DNA from: Anaerolineales bacterium | GTDB lineage: Bacteria > Chloroflexota > Anaerolineae > Anaerolineales > Villigracilaceae | Length of the DNA: 64,000 nt | Direction of reading: 5' to 3' | Assembly: GCA_013360875.1 (NCBI GenBank) | Contig: JABWAU010000003.1 | Span: 1 to 64,000 of the forward strand | In this document: piece by piece, positions 44,195-51,910 of the stretch | How the letters are laid out: the number at the start of each line of letters is the position of its first letter | Numbering within the stretch: position 1 is the stretch's first letter | Made by a program: the position numbers and the translations under genes | The notes under the pieces: generated by a model | The model's database searches: none | Seen by the model: only the letters and a program-made list of their open reading frames with translations | Told to the model about the DNA's origin: nothing

Positions 44195-44845
44195 ATGACA
44201 ACTCGTACCACAACCATTATCGTATTGATCCTGATCACTGCCGCAACGATCGCGGGACTGGTATTCTGGAACCAATTTCCCGAGCAAATGGCTTCGCACT
44301 GGAACGCCAACGACCAGGTGGACGGCTACATGTCCAAATTCTGGGGCGTGTTCATGATGCCGTTGTTCTCACTGGGACTGTTCCTGCTTTTCCTGGTTAT
44401 TCCGAACATTGACCCGCTCAAGGCGAACATCGCCAAATTCCGCGGCGTGTTCAACCTGTTCATCGCGTTCATCGTCGGCTTCATGCTGTACGTCCACGCG
44501 CTGACGTTGATCTGGAACCTGGGCTACACGAGCTTCGCACTGAGCAAAGCCATGCTGCCCGCCATGGGACTGCTGTTCTTCTTCATCGGCTACCTGCTGC
44601 GCCAGGCAAAACGCAACTGGTTCATCGGCATCCGCACGCCGTGGACGCTCAGCAGCGACACCGTCTGGGAGAAGACCCACCAACTCGGCAGCGTGCTCTT
44701 CATGCTCTCGGGCGTGCTGGCGGTCATCGGCGGTTTCTTCGGCGGCATGATCGCCTTCTGGTTCATCATGGTCCCGATCTTCGGTTCGGCGATCTTCCTG
44801 ACCGTCTACTCCTACGTGTTGTATCAGCGTGAAGTGCGCTCGTAA
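44195..44845 (+). CDS. SdpI/DUF1648-family membrane protein
   Basis: 216 residues from MTTRTTTIIVLIL, preceded by AAAAGGAG. The N-terminal half is DUF1648 (FPEQMASHWNANDQVDGYMS between helices) and the C-terminal half is the SdpI part, with YLLRQAKRNWFIGIRTPWTL then EKTHQLGSVLFMLSGVLAVI. SdpI gives immunity to the SDP killing peptide in Bacillus and relays a signal to a regulator. Its pairing with a YtrA-type regulator and an ABC exporter points to peptide defence. Confidence 0.9.
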   Translation: MTTRTTTIIVLILITAATIAGLVFWNQFPEQMASHWNANDQVDGYMSKFWGVFMMPLFSLGLFLLFLVIPNIDPLKANIAKFRGVFNLFIAFIVGFMLYVHALTLIWNLGYTSFALSKAMLPAMGLLFFFIGYLLRQAKRNWFIGIRTPWTLSSDTVWEKTHQLGSVLFMLSGVLAVIGGFFGGMIAFWFIMVPIFGSAIFLTVYSYVLYQREVRS

Positions 44846-44852
44846 TGAGAGA

Positions 44853-44874
44853 CGGAGCAGGCATGCCTGCTCCG
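44853..44874. repeat. Perfect 22-bp palindrome touching the first parS site
   Basis: A CGGAGCAGGCA half-site is followed directly by its inverse. It ends on the G that starts the parS core. It might act as a hairpin between the SdpI-like and ABC genes. Confidence 0.7.
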
Positions 44875-44887
44875 TTTCACGTGAAAC
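44874..44887. other. parS-like ParB-loading site 1
   Basis: GTTTCACGTGAAAC is a perfect 14-bp palindrome identical to the core of the bacterial chromosomal parS consensus; the 16-mer matches at 15 of 16 positions. It lies in the gap before the ABC ATPase gene. Confidence 0.8.
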
Positions 44888-44903
44888 ATGGAAAGGTAAA
44901 AAC

Positions 44904-45836
44904 ATGCCCATCATTGAAGTCAACGACCTGCGGCGCACCTTCGGCGAGAATGTCGCGGTGGACAGGATGACGTTCACCGTCGAGCCTGGCGAAGTGTTCG
45001 GACTGCTCGGACCGAACGGCGCGGGCAAGACGACCACGGTTCGGCTCCTTAACGGAATCCTGCCTCCGTCCGAGGGAACGGCGCGCGTCTTCGGGTTTGA
45101 TCCAACAACTCAAGGCGAAGACATCCGCCGCAAGACAGGCGTTTTGACCGAAACACCCGCACTCTACGAACGATTGTCTGCGCGCGAGAACTTGGAATTT
45201 TTCGCAACGCTGCAAGCAATCCCCGAATCGGACGTGTCCCGCCGCGTGGACGAGATGCTCGAATTCTTCGAACTCGCTCCGCGCGCCAAAGACAAGGTTG
45301 AAACATTCAGCAAAGGCATGAAGCAAAGACTCGCCCTGGCGCGCGCCTTGATCCACAAACCGCCGCTGTTGTTTCTGGATGAACCGACCTCAGGTCTCGA
45401 CCCCGAAGCCGCGCAGCAAGTCAACGACTTGATCGCAAACTTGACCAGCGCCAACGGTCAGACTGTCGTGTTGGCGACACACAACCTCTTCGAAGCACAG
45501 CGCCTGTGTGACCGTGTCGCAGTGATGAATAAAGGGAAAATCCTGGCACTGGGCAGTCTCAAAGAACTCGCTCGCAAACTATGGCCCGTCACGTGGGTGG
45601 ACATTACGTTTCACGTGAAACCGAAGGGAAAAGTTGCAGACGCGCTCAAGATCCATCGAGGCGTGATTCAGGCGTCGGCGGAGGACGAAGCGTTGGCGGT
45701 CCAGGTCGAGAACGAGGACGTTATTCCCGAAGTCGTCCGTCATCTCGTAAATAATGGCGCGTCCATTTTGAGAGTCAATCCGAGGGATTACACGTTGGAA
45801 GATATCTATTTTGCGTTACAGGCAGGTGAAGCATGA
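44904..45836 (+). CDS. ABC transporter ATP-binding protein
   Basis: 310 residues from MPIIEVNDLRRTFG. Walker A GLLGPNGAGKTTTVRLLNGI lies near residue 40, the signature loop reads FSKGMKQRLALARALIH, and Walker B PPLLFLDEPTSGLDPEA. The C-terminal tail of about 85 residues resembles the CcmA/NatA-type DUF4162 domain. It energises the permease whose start it overlaps by 4 bp. A second parS site lies within it, at codons for residues 235-240. Confidence 0.93.
   Translation: MPIIEVNDLRRTFGENVAVDRMTFTVEPGEVFGLLGPNGAGKTTTVRLLNGILPPSEGTARVFGFDPTTQGEDIRRKTGVLTETPALYERLSARENLEFFATLQAIPESDVSRRVDEMLEFFELAPRAKDKVETFSKGMKQRLALARALIHKPPLLFLDEPTSGLDPEAAQQVNDLIANLTSANGQTVVLATHNLFEAQRLCDRVAVMNKGKILALGSLKELARKLWPVTWVDITFHVKPKGKVADALKIHRGVIQASAEDEALAVQVENEDVIPEVVRHLVNNGASILRVNPRDYTLEDIYFALQAGEA
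45608..45621. other. parS-like ParB-loading site 2, inside the ABC ATPase gene
   Basis: A second exact GTTTCACGTGAAAC, 734 bp from the first, encodes FHVK within the ATPase. Being in a coding sequence argues that the sequence is kept for binding, although chance cannot be ruled out. Confidence 0.75.
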
Positions 45837-46657
45837 ACTGGCGTTCGATCTGGGCGATTGCCCGCAAAGACTTGATGGAAGTGCGGCAGAACAAAGCCGC
45901 GTGGATCCCTGCCATCGTGCTGCCGTTGATGTTTGCGGTCATTATGCCGATCCTGTTTTCTGCCGTTTCGCAATTCATCCCTGCCGAAGAGGCGCAGAAA
46001 CAGTTGGGGGATGTGGAAATGATGCTGAAGAATTTGCCGCCAGCAGTGCAGGCGATTTTCGATGGGTTGAAATTAGAACAAATGTTCGTAATTTACATGA
46101 CCGCCTTTTTGCTTGCGCCGCTGTTCCTCATCATGCCGTTGATGTTCTCGTCGGTGGTCGGCGCGGACTCGTTCGTCGGCGAGCGCGAACGTAAAACGAT
46201 GGAAGCGTTGCTCTACTCCCCCACCACCGACATGGAACTTTTCCTCGGCAAGGTGCTGGCGGCGGTGATCCCTGCAATATCATTATCGTGGCTGACGTAT
46301 CTTGTGTACATCGTCGTGGTCAATGTCGCAAGTTATGGATTGTTCCAGCGCATCTGGTTTCCACTGCCCACCTGGTGGCCCCTGATGTTCTGGCTGACGC
46401 CCGCCTTTGCACTGCTCGGCATTTCAGCAACGGTGATGATCTCGGCGCGCGTCAAGACATTCATGGAAGCGTATCAGCTCACCGGCTCGCTGGTGGTCAT
46501 TGTGCTGGCGCTGGTGATCGGACAGGTCAGCGGCGTGTTGTTCCTCGGCGTTGGCACGGTCTTCCTGATAGGCACATTGATCTGGGTCGTGGACATTGTC
46601 CTGATTCGAATCGCCATCCGAAACTTCGAACGCAGTTCGTTGATCACAAAATTATAG
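45833..46657 (+). CDS. ABC-2 type permease
   Basis: 274 residues with six helices. RSIWAIARKDLMEVRQNKAA is the typical cytoplasmic start of NatB/YhaP-type permeases, VVGADSFVGERERKTMEALL the conserved coupling helix, and AYQLTGSLVVIVLALVIGQV a late helix. With the ATPase it would form an exporter or a bacitracin-type resistance pump. Its gene starts 4 bp before the ATPase stop. Confidence 0.92.
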   Translation: MNWRSIWAIARKDLMEVRQNKAAWIPAIVLPLMFAVIMPILFSAVSQFIPAEEAQKQLGDVEMMLKNLPPAVQAIFDGLKLEQMFVIYMTAFLLAPLFLIMPLMFSSVVGADSFVGERERKTMEALLYSPTTDMELFLGKVLAAVIPAISLSWLTYLVYIVVVNVASYGLFQRIWFPLPTWWPLMFWLTPAFALLGISATVMISARVKTFMEAYQLTGSLVVIVLALVIGQVSGVLFLGVGTVFLIGTLIWVVDIVLIRIAIRNFERSSLITKL

Positions 46658-46666
46658 GAGCATAGA

Positions 46667-47452
46667 ATGAACAAACCCTTCAACTGGAAAATCTTTTTCA
46701 TTGTGTGGATCGCCGCAGTCGTTGGTGTGATTGCCATCATTCCCTATTCACTGACCCTTCAAGGCGCCTCAACACAGGACCTGCCAATACCATTGCCTGT
46801 CCTGCTGACAATCCAAATCACTCAAAACGCTTTTATGTTCGCTGTGCTGACCGCGGCAGGGCTGTTCTTCGCCAACCGCATCGGGCTGGGACTCCCGATT
46901 TTGGAGGCGCGCCTGCGCGGCGAATCGGTCGGCGACAAGATCCGCGCCATCCTGCCGTTGAGCATCGTCATTGGCGTGGTCGCTTCCCTGCTGATTGTCG
47001 GCCTGGATCTTCTTGTCTTCCAGCCAGCCATGCTCCGTGAATTGGGGGATTCGGCAAACACCCTGAATTTGCAAACCGCACAGCCTCCCGCCTGGCAGGG
47101 ATTCCTCGCCTCGTTCTACGGCGGCATCAGCGAAGAGGTTCTGCTGCGACTGTTCGTCATGTCATTGCTTGCGTGGTTGGGATCGTTCATTAGCAAGACA
47201 ACAGAAGGCAGGCCCACCAGCGCGGTGTTCTGGATCGCCAACATCCTTGCCGCGGTGCTCTTCGGAATTGGGCATTTGCCCGCAACGTCGATGCTCATCC
47301 CGCTCACGCCATTGGTCATTACACGCGCCATCGTGTTGAATGGAGTTGCTGGCGTGGCGTTTGGCTGGCTGTATTGGAAGCGCGGACTTGAATCGGCGAT
47401 GATCGCGCACTTCTCGGCGGACATTGTCCTTCATGTGTTGCTCGCATTATAG
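46667..47452 (+). CDS. CPBP intramembrane metalloprotease (Abi family)
   Basis: 261 residues, about seven helices. The active-site motifs are intact: GGISEEVLLRLFVMSLLAW (EExxxR), FGIGHLPATSMLIPL (FxxxH) and GLESAMIAHFSADIVLHVLL (HxxxD). CPBP proteases of the Rce1 type cleave membrane substrates and are frequent in bacteriocin production and self-immunity loci. It starts 9 bp after the permease gene. Confidence 0.93.
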   Translation: MNKPFNWKIFFIVWIAAVVGVIAIIPYSLTLQGASTQDLPIPLPVLLTIQITQNAFMFAVLTAAGLFFANRIGLGLPILEARLRGESVGDKIRAILPLSIVIGVVASLLIVGLDLLVFQPAMLRELGDSANTLNLQTAQPPAWQGFLASFYGGISEEVLLRLFVMSLLAWLGSFISKTTEGRPTSAVFWIANILAAVLFGIGHLPATSMLIPLTPLVITRAIVLNGVAGVAFGWLYWKRGLESAMIAHFSADIVLHVLLAL

Positions 47453-47461
47453 GAGGTCGAA

Positions 47462-47695
47462 ATGTACGATGAATATCAAAAATGGGAATACCGCGTCCAG
47501 ACCATTGGCAGTATCTTTGGCACAAAGGATGAACTGATCCAAGCCACATTAGACGAATGGGGGGAAGAAGGCTGGGAGGCGATCAATGTTTTCACGCCGG
47601 AAGGCAGCGGCAAGATCACCATCGTCGCCAAACGTCCACTGACGGAGCGTGTGCGGCGGCGCAGGTCCATGCCAGGGATGAGGCAAGGCTCATAG
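47462..47695 (+). CDS. Small DUF4177-like protein
   Basis: 77 residues preceded by AGGAGG. It reads DEYQKWEYRVQTIGSIFGTK then LDEWGEEGWEAINVFTPEGS, the WEY...GWE...V pattern of DUF4177 proteins. It ends the operon 38 bp before a terminator. Its function is unknown; the family is small, cytoplasmic and widespread. Confidence 0.85.
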   Translation: MYDEYQKWEYRVQTIGSIFGTKDELIQATLDEWGEEGWEAINVFTPEGSGKITIVAKRPLTERVRRRRSMPGMRQGS

Positions 47696-47732
47696 GAACA
47701 GAATCAATTTTCGGCTGAGTCCGAAGCGAACG

Positions 47733-47763
47733 AATATCCGCATTTGGGGGTGCGGATATTTTC
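47733..47763 (+). terminator. Terminator of the GntR/ABC operon
   Basis: AATATCCGCA and TGCGGATATT make a perfect 10-bp stem with an 8-nt loop followed by TTTTC. It lies just before the next gene's promoter. Confidence 0.8.
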
Positions 47764-47771
47764 ATTAACGA

Positions 47772-47777
47772 TACAAT
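47772..47777 (+). promoter_or_regulatory. -10 box of the GT-C-like gene
   Basis: TACAAT lies 6 nt before the ATG with no ribosome binding site between them; a leaderless start is inferred. Confidence 0.45.
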
Positions 47778-47783
47778 TACCCC

Positions 47784-49244
47784 ATGCGTGGATTCGGAAA
47801 TGTCCCTTTGATCTTCGTCATTATCGTCCTGAGCATGGCGCTCGGCTTTTCGATGTTCACTCGCGGGCATGAATGGGGCGACGATTGGGCGTCCTACGTT
47901 ATGCAGGCGCAAAGCATTCTGGACGGCAAAACGGACGAATTTGTCGAACGCAATGCGTTCACGATCTTCGAATCGTCGGTTCAAATTGGACCTGTGGCGT
48001 ATCCATGGGGATATCCGCTCGCGCTCACCCCTGCGCTATTGCTCAAAGGAGTTCACGCGCTTACCTTGAAATTACCCGGCCTTTTCTTCTTTGCGGGATT
48101 TCTCGTCTGCCTCTACCTGCTGATCGAGCCGCGCCTCACGCCGACCGAAAGCCTGCTCATCGTTTCCCTGTTCGCCTTCAACCCGACCTTCGTTGGCTTT
48201 CTAGATTACATTCTTTCGGATATCCCCTTTCTGTTTTCTGTCTTCCTAGCTTTATTTTTGATATCGGGAACCGGCGTGGAGCGAGGCGCATGGAGGCAAA
48301 TCCTTTCCGGATCAGCCATCTTCTTCGCTTTTTTCATCCGCACAACCGGGGTGATTTTACTGGCGGGCTTCCTGCTCCATCAGGCGCTTCTCTTCCTGCG
48401 GGAAAAGAACAATCGGAGGACGATCGCACTAAACTCCATGATCGTTATCGCGGCTTTTACTGCGTTGTGGTTGATTTCGTCCCTTCTCCTGCCAAACGGA
48501 CAGGGGTCATATTTTCAACAACTCATGGGACTTACCCTCGAGAAATTCCTGAACAACATCCGCGACTATTTTTATCTTTTCACTCAGTTCTTTGGCGCCA
48601 CGCCCGCCCCCGCGTGGAAGTACGTTTATTATGCCTTGGTCGTCCTTTTTCTGCTCGGCGCATGGGCGCGGCGGGAGGCGGATCGGGTTTTGCTCCTCTT
48701 TTTTGTTCTCTATTTCGTTGTCATGCTCGTCTGGCCCGAATGGCAGGGAATACGTTTTATCTTTCCGTTGTTGCCTCTGTTCTTCTACTTCGCCCTTCAA
48801 GGCGCAAACGCCCTCCTCGTCAGATTGTCGGAAAGATACAAACCTACTGCCAGAGGGATGATTTACCTGTTTGGGTTTGCGCTGGTGGGGCTCTTTCTTT
48901 TCCATTCCGGGACCCAAGCCTACACAAACCTGAAGGACGGCCGCAGGATCAACGGTCCCTTCGACCCGTTCAGTTATGACTTGTACAACTTCATCCGGGC
49001 TGAGACGCCTCCCGACAGCGTGATCGTCTTCTTCAAGCCGCGCGCCCTACGCCTGTTTACCGACCGCGACTCGTTCATGGCGCTCGAATGTGACCGCCTC
49101 CCGCTCGGCGACTACGTTGCCCTCCACAAGAATTGGGAATACAGCCAGATCCTTCCCGGTGACGTTCAAAATTGCAACCTGCCCCTGAAAAACGTGTACG
49201 AAAATCGCAGGTTCATCCTCTACGAAGTGGAAAAACAAAACTGA
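47784..49244 (+). CDS. GT39/ArnT-like membrane glycosyltransferase
   Basis: 486 residues, about 11 helices and a 120-residue soluble tail. The first loop reads GHEWGDDWASYVMQAQSILD, with the acidic DD pair in the place where ArnT and PMT enzymes hold their catalytic Asp. GYPLALTPALLLKGVHALTL and LDYILSDIPFLFSVFLAL follow, both found in this family. It likely transfers a sugar from polyprenyl phosphate outside the membrane; acceptor unknown. It is unlinked from the glycan locus and not in an operon. Confidence 0.75.
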   Translation: MRGFGNVPLIFVIIVLSMALGFSMFTRGHEWGDDWASYVMQAQSILDGKTDEFVERNAFTIFESSVQIGPVAYPWGYPLALTPALLLKGVHALTLKLPGLFFFAGFLVCLYLLIEPRLTPTESLLIVSLFAFNPTFVGFLDYILSDIPFLFSVFLALFLISGTGVERGAWRQILSGSAIFFAFFIRTTGVILLAGFLLHQALLFLREKNNRRTIALNSMIVIAAFTALWLISSLLLPNGQGSYFQQLMGLTLEKFLNNIRDYFYLFTQFFGATPAPAWKYVYYALVVLFLLGAWARREADRVLLLFFVLYFVVMLVWPEWQGIRFIFPLLPLFFYFALQGANALLVRLSERYKPTARGMIYLFGFALVGLFLFHSGTQAYTNLKDGRRINGPFDPFSYDLYNFIRAETPPDSVIVFFKPRALRLFTDRDSFMALECDRLPLGDYVALHKNWEYSQILPGDVQNCNLPLKNVYENRRFILYEVEKQN

Positions 49245-49247
49245 CAC

Positions 49248-49276
49248 TTGAATCTCCCATCCAAAATCGGTAAACT
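49248..49276 (+). promoter_or_regulatory. Promoter of the histidine kinase gene
   Basis: TTGAAT and TAAACT are separated by 17 bp; the -10 box is 6 nt from the ATG at 49283. A leaderless transcript is inferred. Confidence 0.5.
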
Positions 49277-49282
49277 ATATCC

Positions 49283-50530
49283 ATGAACACAACCACTGGC
49301 AGGCTCCGTGACCTTGAGGGACGACAGAACCAGTTGCTTCGTCTCGTGGAATTGAGCGTGATCCTAAACTCGACCCTCGACCTGGATGAACTCCTCCAGC
49401 AGATCACCGCGACCGCGACCGAATTGTTGGACTGTGAAGCCTCGTCCATTTTGCTCTACGACGAAAAGAACCCGCGCCTGTATTTTGCCGCGGCGACCGG
49501 CTCGGACCCTGCCGAACTGGCGAAGATCCCCGTTCCCATCGAGGGGAGCCTTGCAGGGACGATCTTCCGCACCAACCAGCCGATGATCCTGAACAACGTC
49601 GAACAGGACCCGCGTCACTATTCCCTCGTTTCCGACAAGGTCAAATTCAAAACAAGATCGTTGCTCGGCGTTCCCATGCCGGTCAAAGACCGCACGATGG
49701 GCGTGCTGGAGGCGATCAACAAACGCGGCGGCGATTTCTCCGAGCGGGACGTGGCGATCCTGTCCGTCACTGCCGCGCACGCCGCCATCGCCATCAACAA
49801 CGCGCGTTTATTGAAAGCGACCCAGCAGGCGTTGGAAAAGGTGAAGGAAACCAACCAGATCAAAAGCAATTTTCTTTCCATCGCCTCCCACGAACTGCGG
49901 ACTCCGCTCGGCATCATCATCGGGTATGCGACCTTTTTGCAGGAGGAGGCAAAGGACGAACTCTCCGATCATGCCCAGCAGGTGTTGAACGCCGCCTCTC
50001 AAATGCGTTCCCTGCTCGACCAGATGAACAACCTCACTCTGCTCCAGGCAGACGAGATGGAGATGCGTCCCCGGAAGATTTCCATTCAGGATGTCTTGAA
50101 CTTTGCCAGCGACGAGATCATGTACCCCGCGGCGAGGCGCAGCATGGAATTGACCTATGCCTTCCGCGACAATCCCATCTACGTCAACGTGGACCAGGAA
50201 AAGACGACTCTCGCGTTCGTCAATCTGCTCAACAACGCCATTCGTTTCTCACCCGAAGGAAGCCAGATTGTCATCGGCGCGACGGAACAGGGAGATGACG
50301 TGCTGGCTTGGGTGCAGGATCACGGCAACGGCATTCCCACAGATAAACTGCAAAAAGTGTTCGAGGAGTTCTACCAGATCGAACCGCCAAACACGCGCAG
50401 TTATGGCGGTCTGGGAATCGGGCTCACCATTGCAAAAGGCATCATCGAAATTCAGGGAGGGAAGATCTGGGCGGAGTCCGAGGGCCCCGGCAAAGGCTCG
50501 ACCTTCAAAGTGACATTGCCAAAGGCATAA
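49283..50530 (+). CDS. GAF-domain sensor histidine kinase
   Basis: 415 residues, soluble. The GAF domain (about 25-180) contains LDCEASSILLYDEKNPRLYF. HisKA follows with phosphoacceptor His203 in SIASHELRTPLGIII. The ATPase domain has the N box VNLLNNAIRFSPEGS, the G1 box VQDHGNGIPTDKL and the G2 box YGGLGIGLTIAKGII. The ligand of the GAF domain is unknown and no response regulator lies beside it, so it is an orphan kinase. Confidence 0.93.
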   Translation: MNTTTGRLRDLEGRQNQLLRLVELSVILNSTLDLDELLQQITATATELLDCEASSILLYDEKNPRLYFAAATGSDPAELAKIPVPIEGSLAGTIFRTNQPMILNNVEQDPRHYSLVSDKVKFKTRSLLGVPMPVKDRTMGVLEAINKRGGDFSERDVAILSVTAAHAAIAINNARLLKATQQALEKVKETNQIKSNFLSIASHELRTPLGIIIGYATFLQEEAKDELSDHAQQVLNAASQMRSLLDQMNNLTLLQADEMEMRPRKISIQDVLNFASDEIMYPAARRSMELTYAFRDNPIYVNVDQEKTTLAFVNLLNNAIRFSPEGSQIVIGATEQGDDVLAWVQDHGNGIPTDKLQKVFEEFYQIEPPNTRSYGGLGIGLTIAKGIIEIQGGKIWAESEGPGKGSTFKVTLPKA

Positions 50531-50538
50531 ATATTGCG

Positions 50539-50620
50539 CTGGTCGAGTGGGGCGTTGCGGGGTTTCGATAAGGCTTGCACTACTCGATCGCCGCGCCGCC
50601 CGGCCGCCCGTATCGAGACC
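50539..50620. repeat. Intergenic palindrome, TGGTTGAGTAG/TATCGAAA family, copy 3
   Basis: CTGGTCGAGTGG, GGTTTCGATA and its counterpart TATCGAGACC recur here with degenerate arms. Located between the histidine kinase and dnaN ends. Confidence 0.55.
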
Positions 50621-50621
50621 G

Positions 50622-50655
50622 AAATCAAAAGCGCCTCGTCTCTCGACAGGCGCTT
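50622..50655 (-). terminator. Terminator of dnaN
   Basis: On the minus strand AAGCGCCT and AGGCGCTT form an 8-bp stem followed by TTGATTT, downstream of the dnaN stop. Between them and the stop codon lies a TGATCACTG-type word stretch. Confidence 0.7.
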
Positions 50656-50688
50656 ACTGTTTACTGATCACTGAAAACCGATCACTGG

Positions 50689-51822
50689 TCATCCCAAATG
50701 CATCGGCATGATCACATGCAGGAAGTCATCATCACCCACCGGCTTGACCACGCCCGGCGCGTTCGGCGCTGACGTTTCCAACGCGACGTTCGGGGTCCTA
50801 ATTACTTCCAACGCTTCGCGCAGAAACTTCACGTTGAATGCGATCAGCAAGCCGCCGCCGTCCACCGTCGCTTCGACGATGGTCTCGTTCTTGCCCGTCT
50901 CCTCGGAAGTGGCGGAGATTTCCACCTCGCCGGGCTGCAACTCGCCTTGCGACGTTTTGATATTCAAGCGCGCCACGTTCGAACCTTCGCGGGCAAAGAT
51001 CTCAGCCTGCTTGCACGCCTTCAATAAAGAGGCAGTCGAAACCAGCGTGCGCGACTTGTACGAGCGCGGGATGATCTGCTGATAATCGGGGAATGTGCCG
51101 TCAATGAGTTGTGAGACCACTTCCACGTCCTTCACGCGGAAGATCACCTGTCCGCGTCCCTTCGGTAACACCATGTAGATCGGCTCCTCGCCGTCGGTGG
51201 CGACGCGCGCCAGTTCCTTCAATGCCTGGGCGGGAACGATCGCGGAAACAGGAGCAGGCGCGGGCGTGGCAAGAACCGCCTTCCGCACCGAGAGTCTGAA
51301 TCCGTCCGCCGCCGCCATCGTCAGTTTATCCTTGTCCACCTGCACGAGCACGCCCATCAACACGGGACGCGCCTCGTCGGTCGAAGCCGCGAACGCCACC
51401 TGATGTATCATCTCGCGGAAATCGCCGACATTGATCTGCACCGCGCCGTCGAGGTCGGGCACAGGCAGGGGCGGGAACTCCTGCGCGTCAATGCACTTGA
51501 TGTCGTTCGTGGACGTGCCGCCGCGCACATTTAACGTCTGCGTTTGCAGATCGAGTTTCAAATTTACTTGATCGCCCGGAAGCGTGCCGATCAAATCAAC
51601 GAATGTGCGCGCAGGAACGGTCGTCGAACCTTCCTCCTCGATGCGCGCCGGGATCCAGCACGTGATCCCCAATTCAAGGTTTGTGGCGGAAAGCCGCAAA
51701 CGACCTTCATCGGTCGCGACCAGCACATTCGCCAGCACGGGCAGCGTACTGCGCGGTGAAACAGCCTTTGAAACAATTCCCAAACCACGGGCCAGATTTT
51801 CCTGAAGCACAGTCACTTTCAT
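50689..51822 (-). CDS. dnaN: DNA polymerase III sliding clamp (beta subunit)
   Basis: 377 residues, the standard beta clamp length, starting MKVTVLQENLARGLGIVSKA, with GAGGAG upstream. STLPVLANVLVATDEGRLRL, the WIPARIEEEGSTTVPARTFVDL strand and MAAADGFRLSVRKAVL are clamp landmarks; the C-terminus LHVIMPMHLG closes the ring interface. It slides on DNA and tethers the polymerase. It is not next to dnaA or recF in this window. Confidence 0.97.
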   Translation of the reverse strand: MKVTVLQENLARGLGIVSKAVSPRSTLPVLANVLVATDEGRLRLSATNLELGITCWIPARIEEEGSTTVPARTFVDLIGTLPGDQVNLKLDLQTQTLNVRGGTSTNDIKCIDAQEFPPLPVPDLDGAVQINVGDFREMIHQVAFAASTDEARPVLMGVLVQVDKDKLTMAAADGFRLSVRKAVLATPAPAPVSAIVPAQALKELARVATDGEEPIYMVLPKGRGQVIFRVKDVEVVSQLIDGTFPDYQQIIPRSYKSRTLVSTASLLKACKQAEIFAREGSNVARLNIKTSQGELQPGEVEISATSEETGKNETIVEATVDGGGLLIAFNVKFLREALEVIRTPNVALETSAPNAPGVVKPVGDDDFLHVIMPMHLG

Positions 51823-51874
51823 GGCGCGTCTCCTCGATTATTGATGATAGCCCACATATTTTACATCATAAACA

Positions 51875-51906
51875 AGTGACAGTCACTCTAAAAGCGACTG
51901 TCGCTT
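51875..51906. promoter_or_regulatory. Twin GAC-N-GTC palindromes upstream of dnaN
   Basis: AGTGACAGTCACT (51875-51887) and AAGCGACTGTCGCTT (51892-51906) are perfect palindromes with centres 18 bp apart, about 55-85 bp upstream of dnaN and just after the neighbouring gene's stop. They share a GAC-N-GTC core. They may be an operator pair or small repeats. Confidence 0.5.
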
Positions 51907-51910
51907 CACG

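Noticed and set aside
50531-51910. A replication origin next to dnaN
   Set aside because: I see no cluster of DnaA boxes or A+T-rich unwinding region around dnaN, and dnaA is not present. The parS sites only suggest origin proximity.
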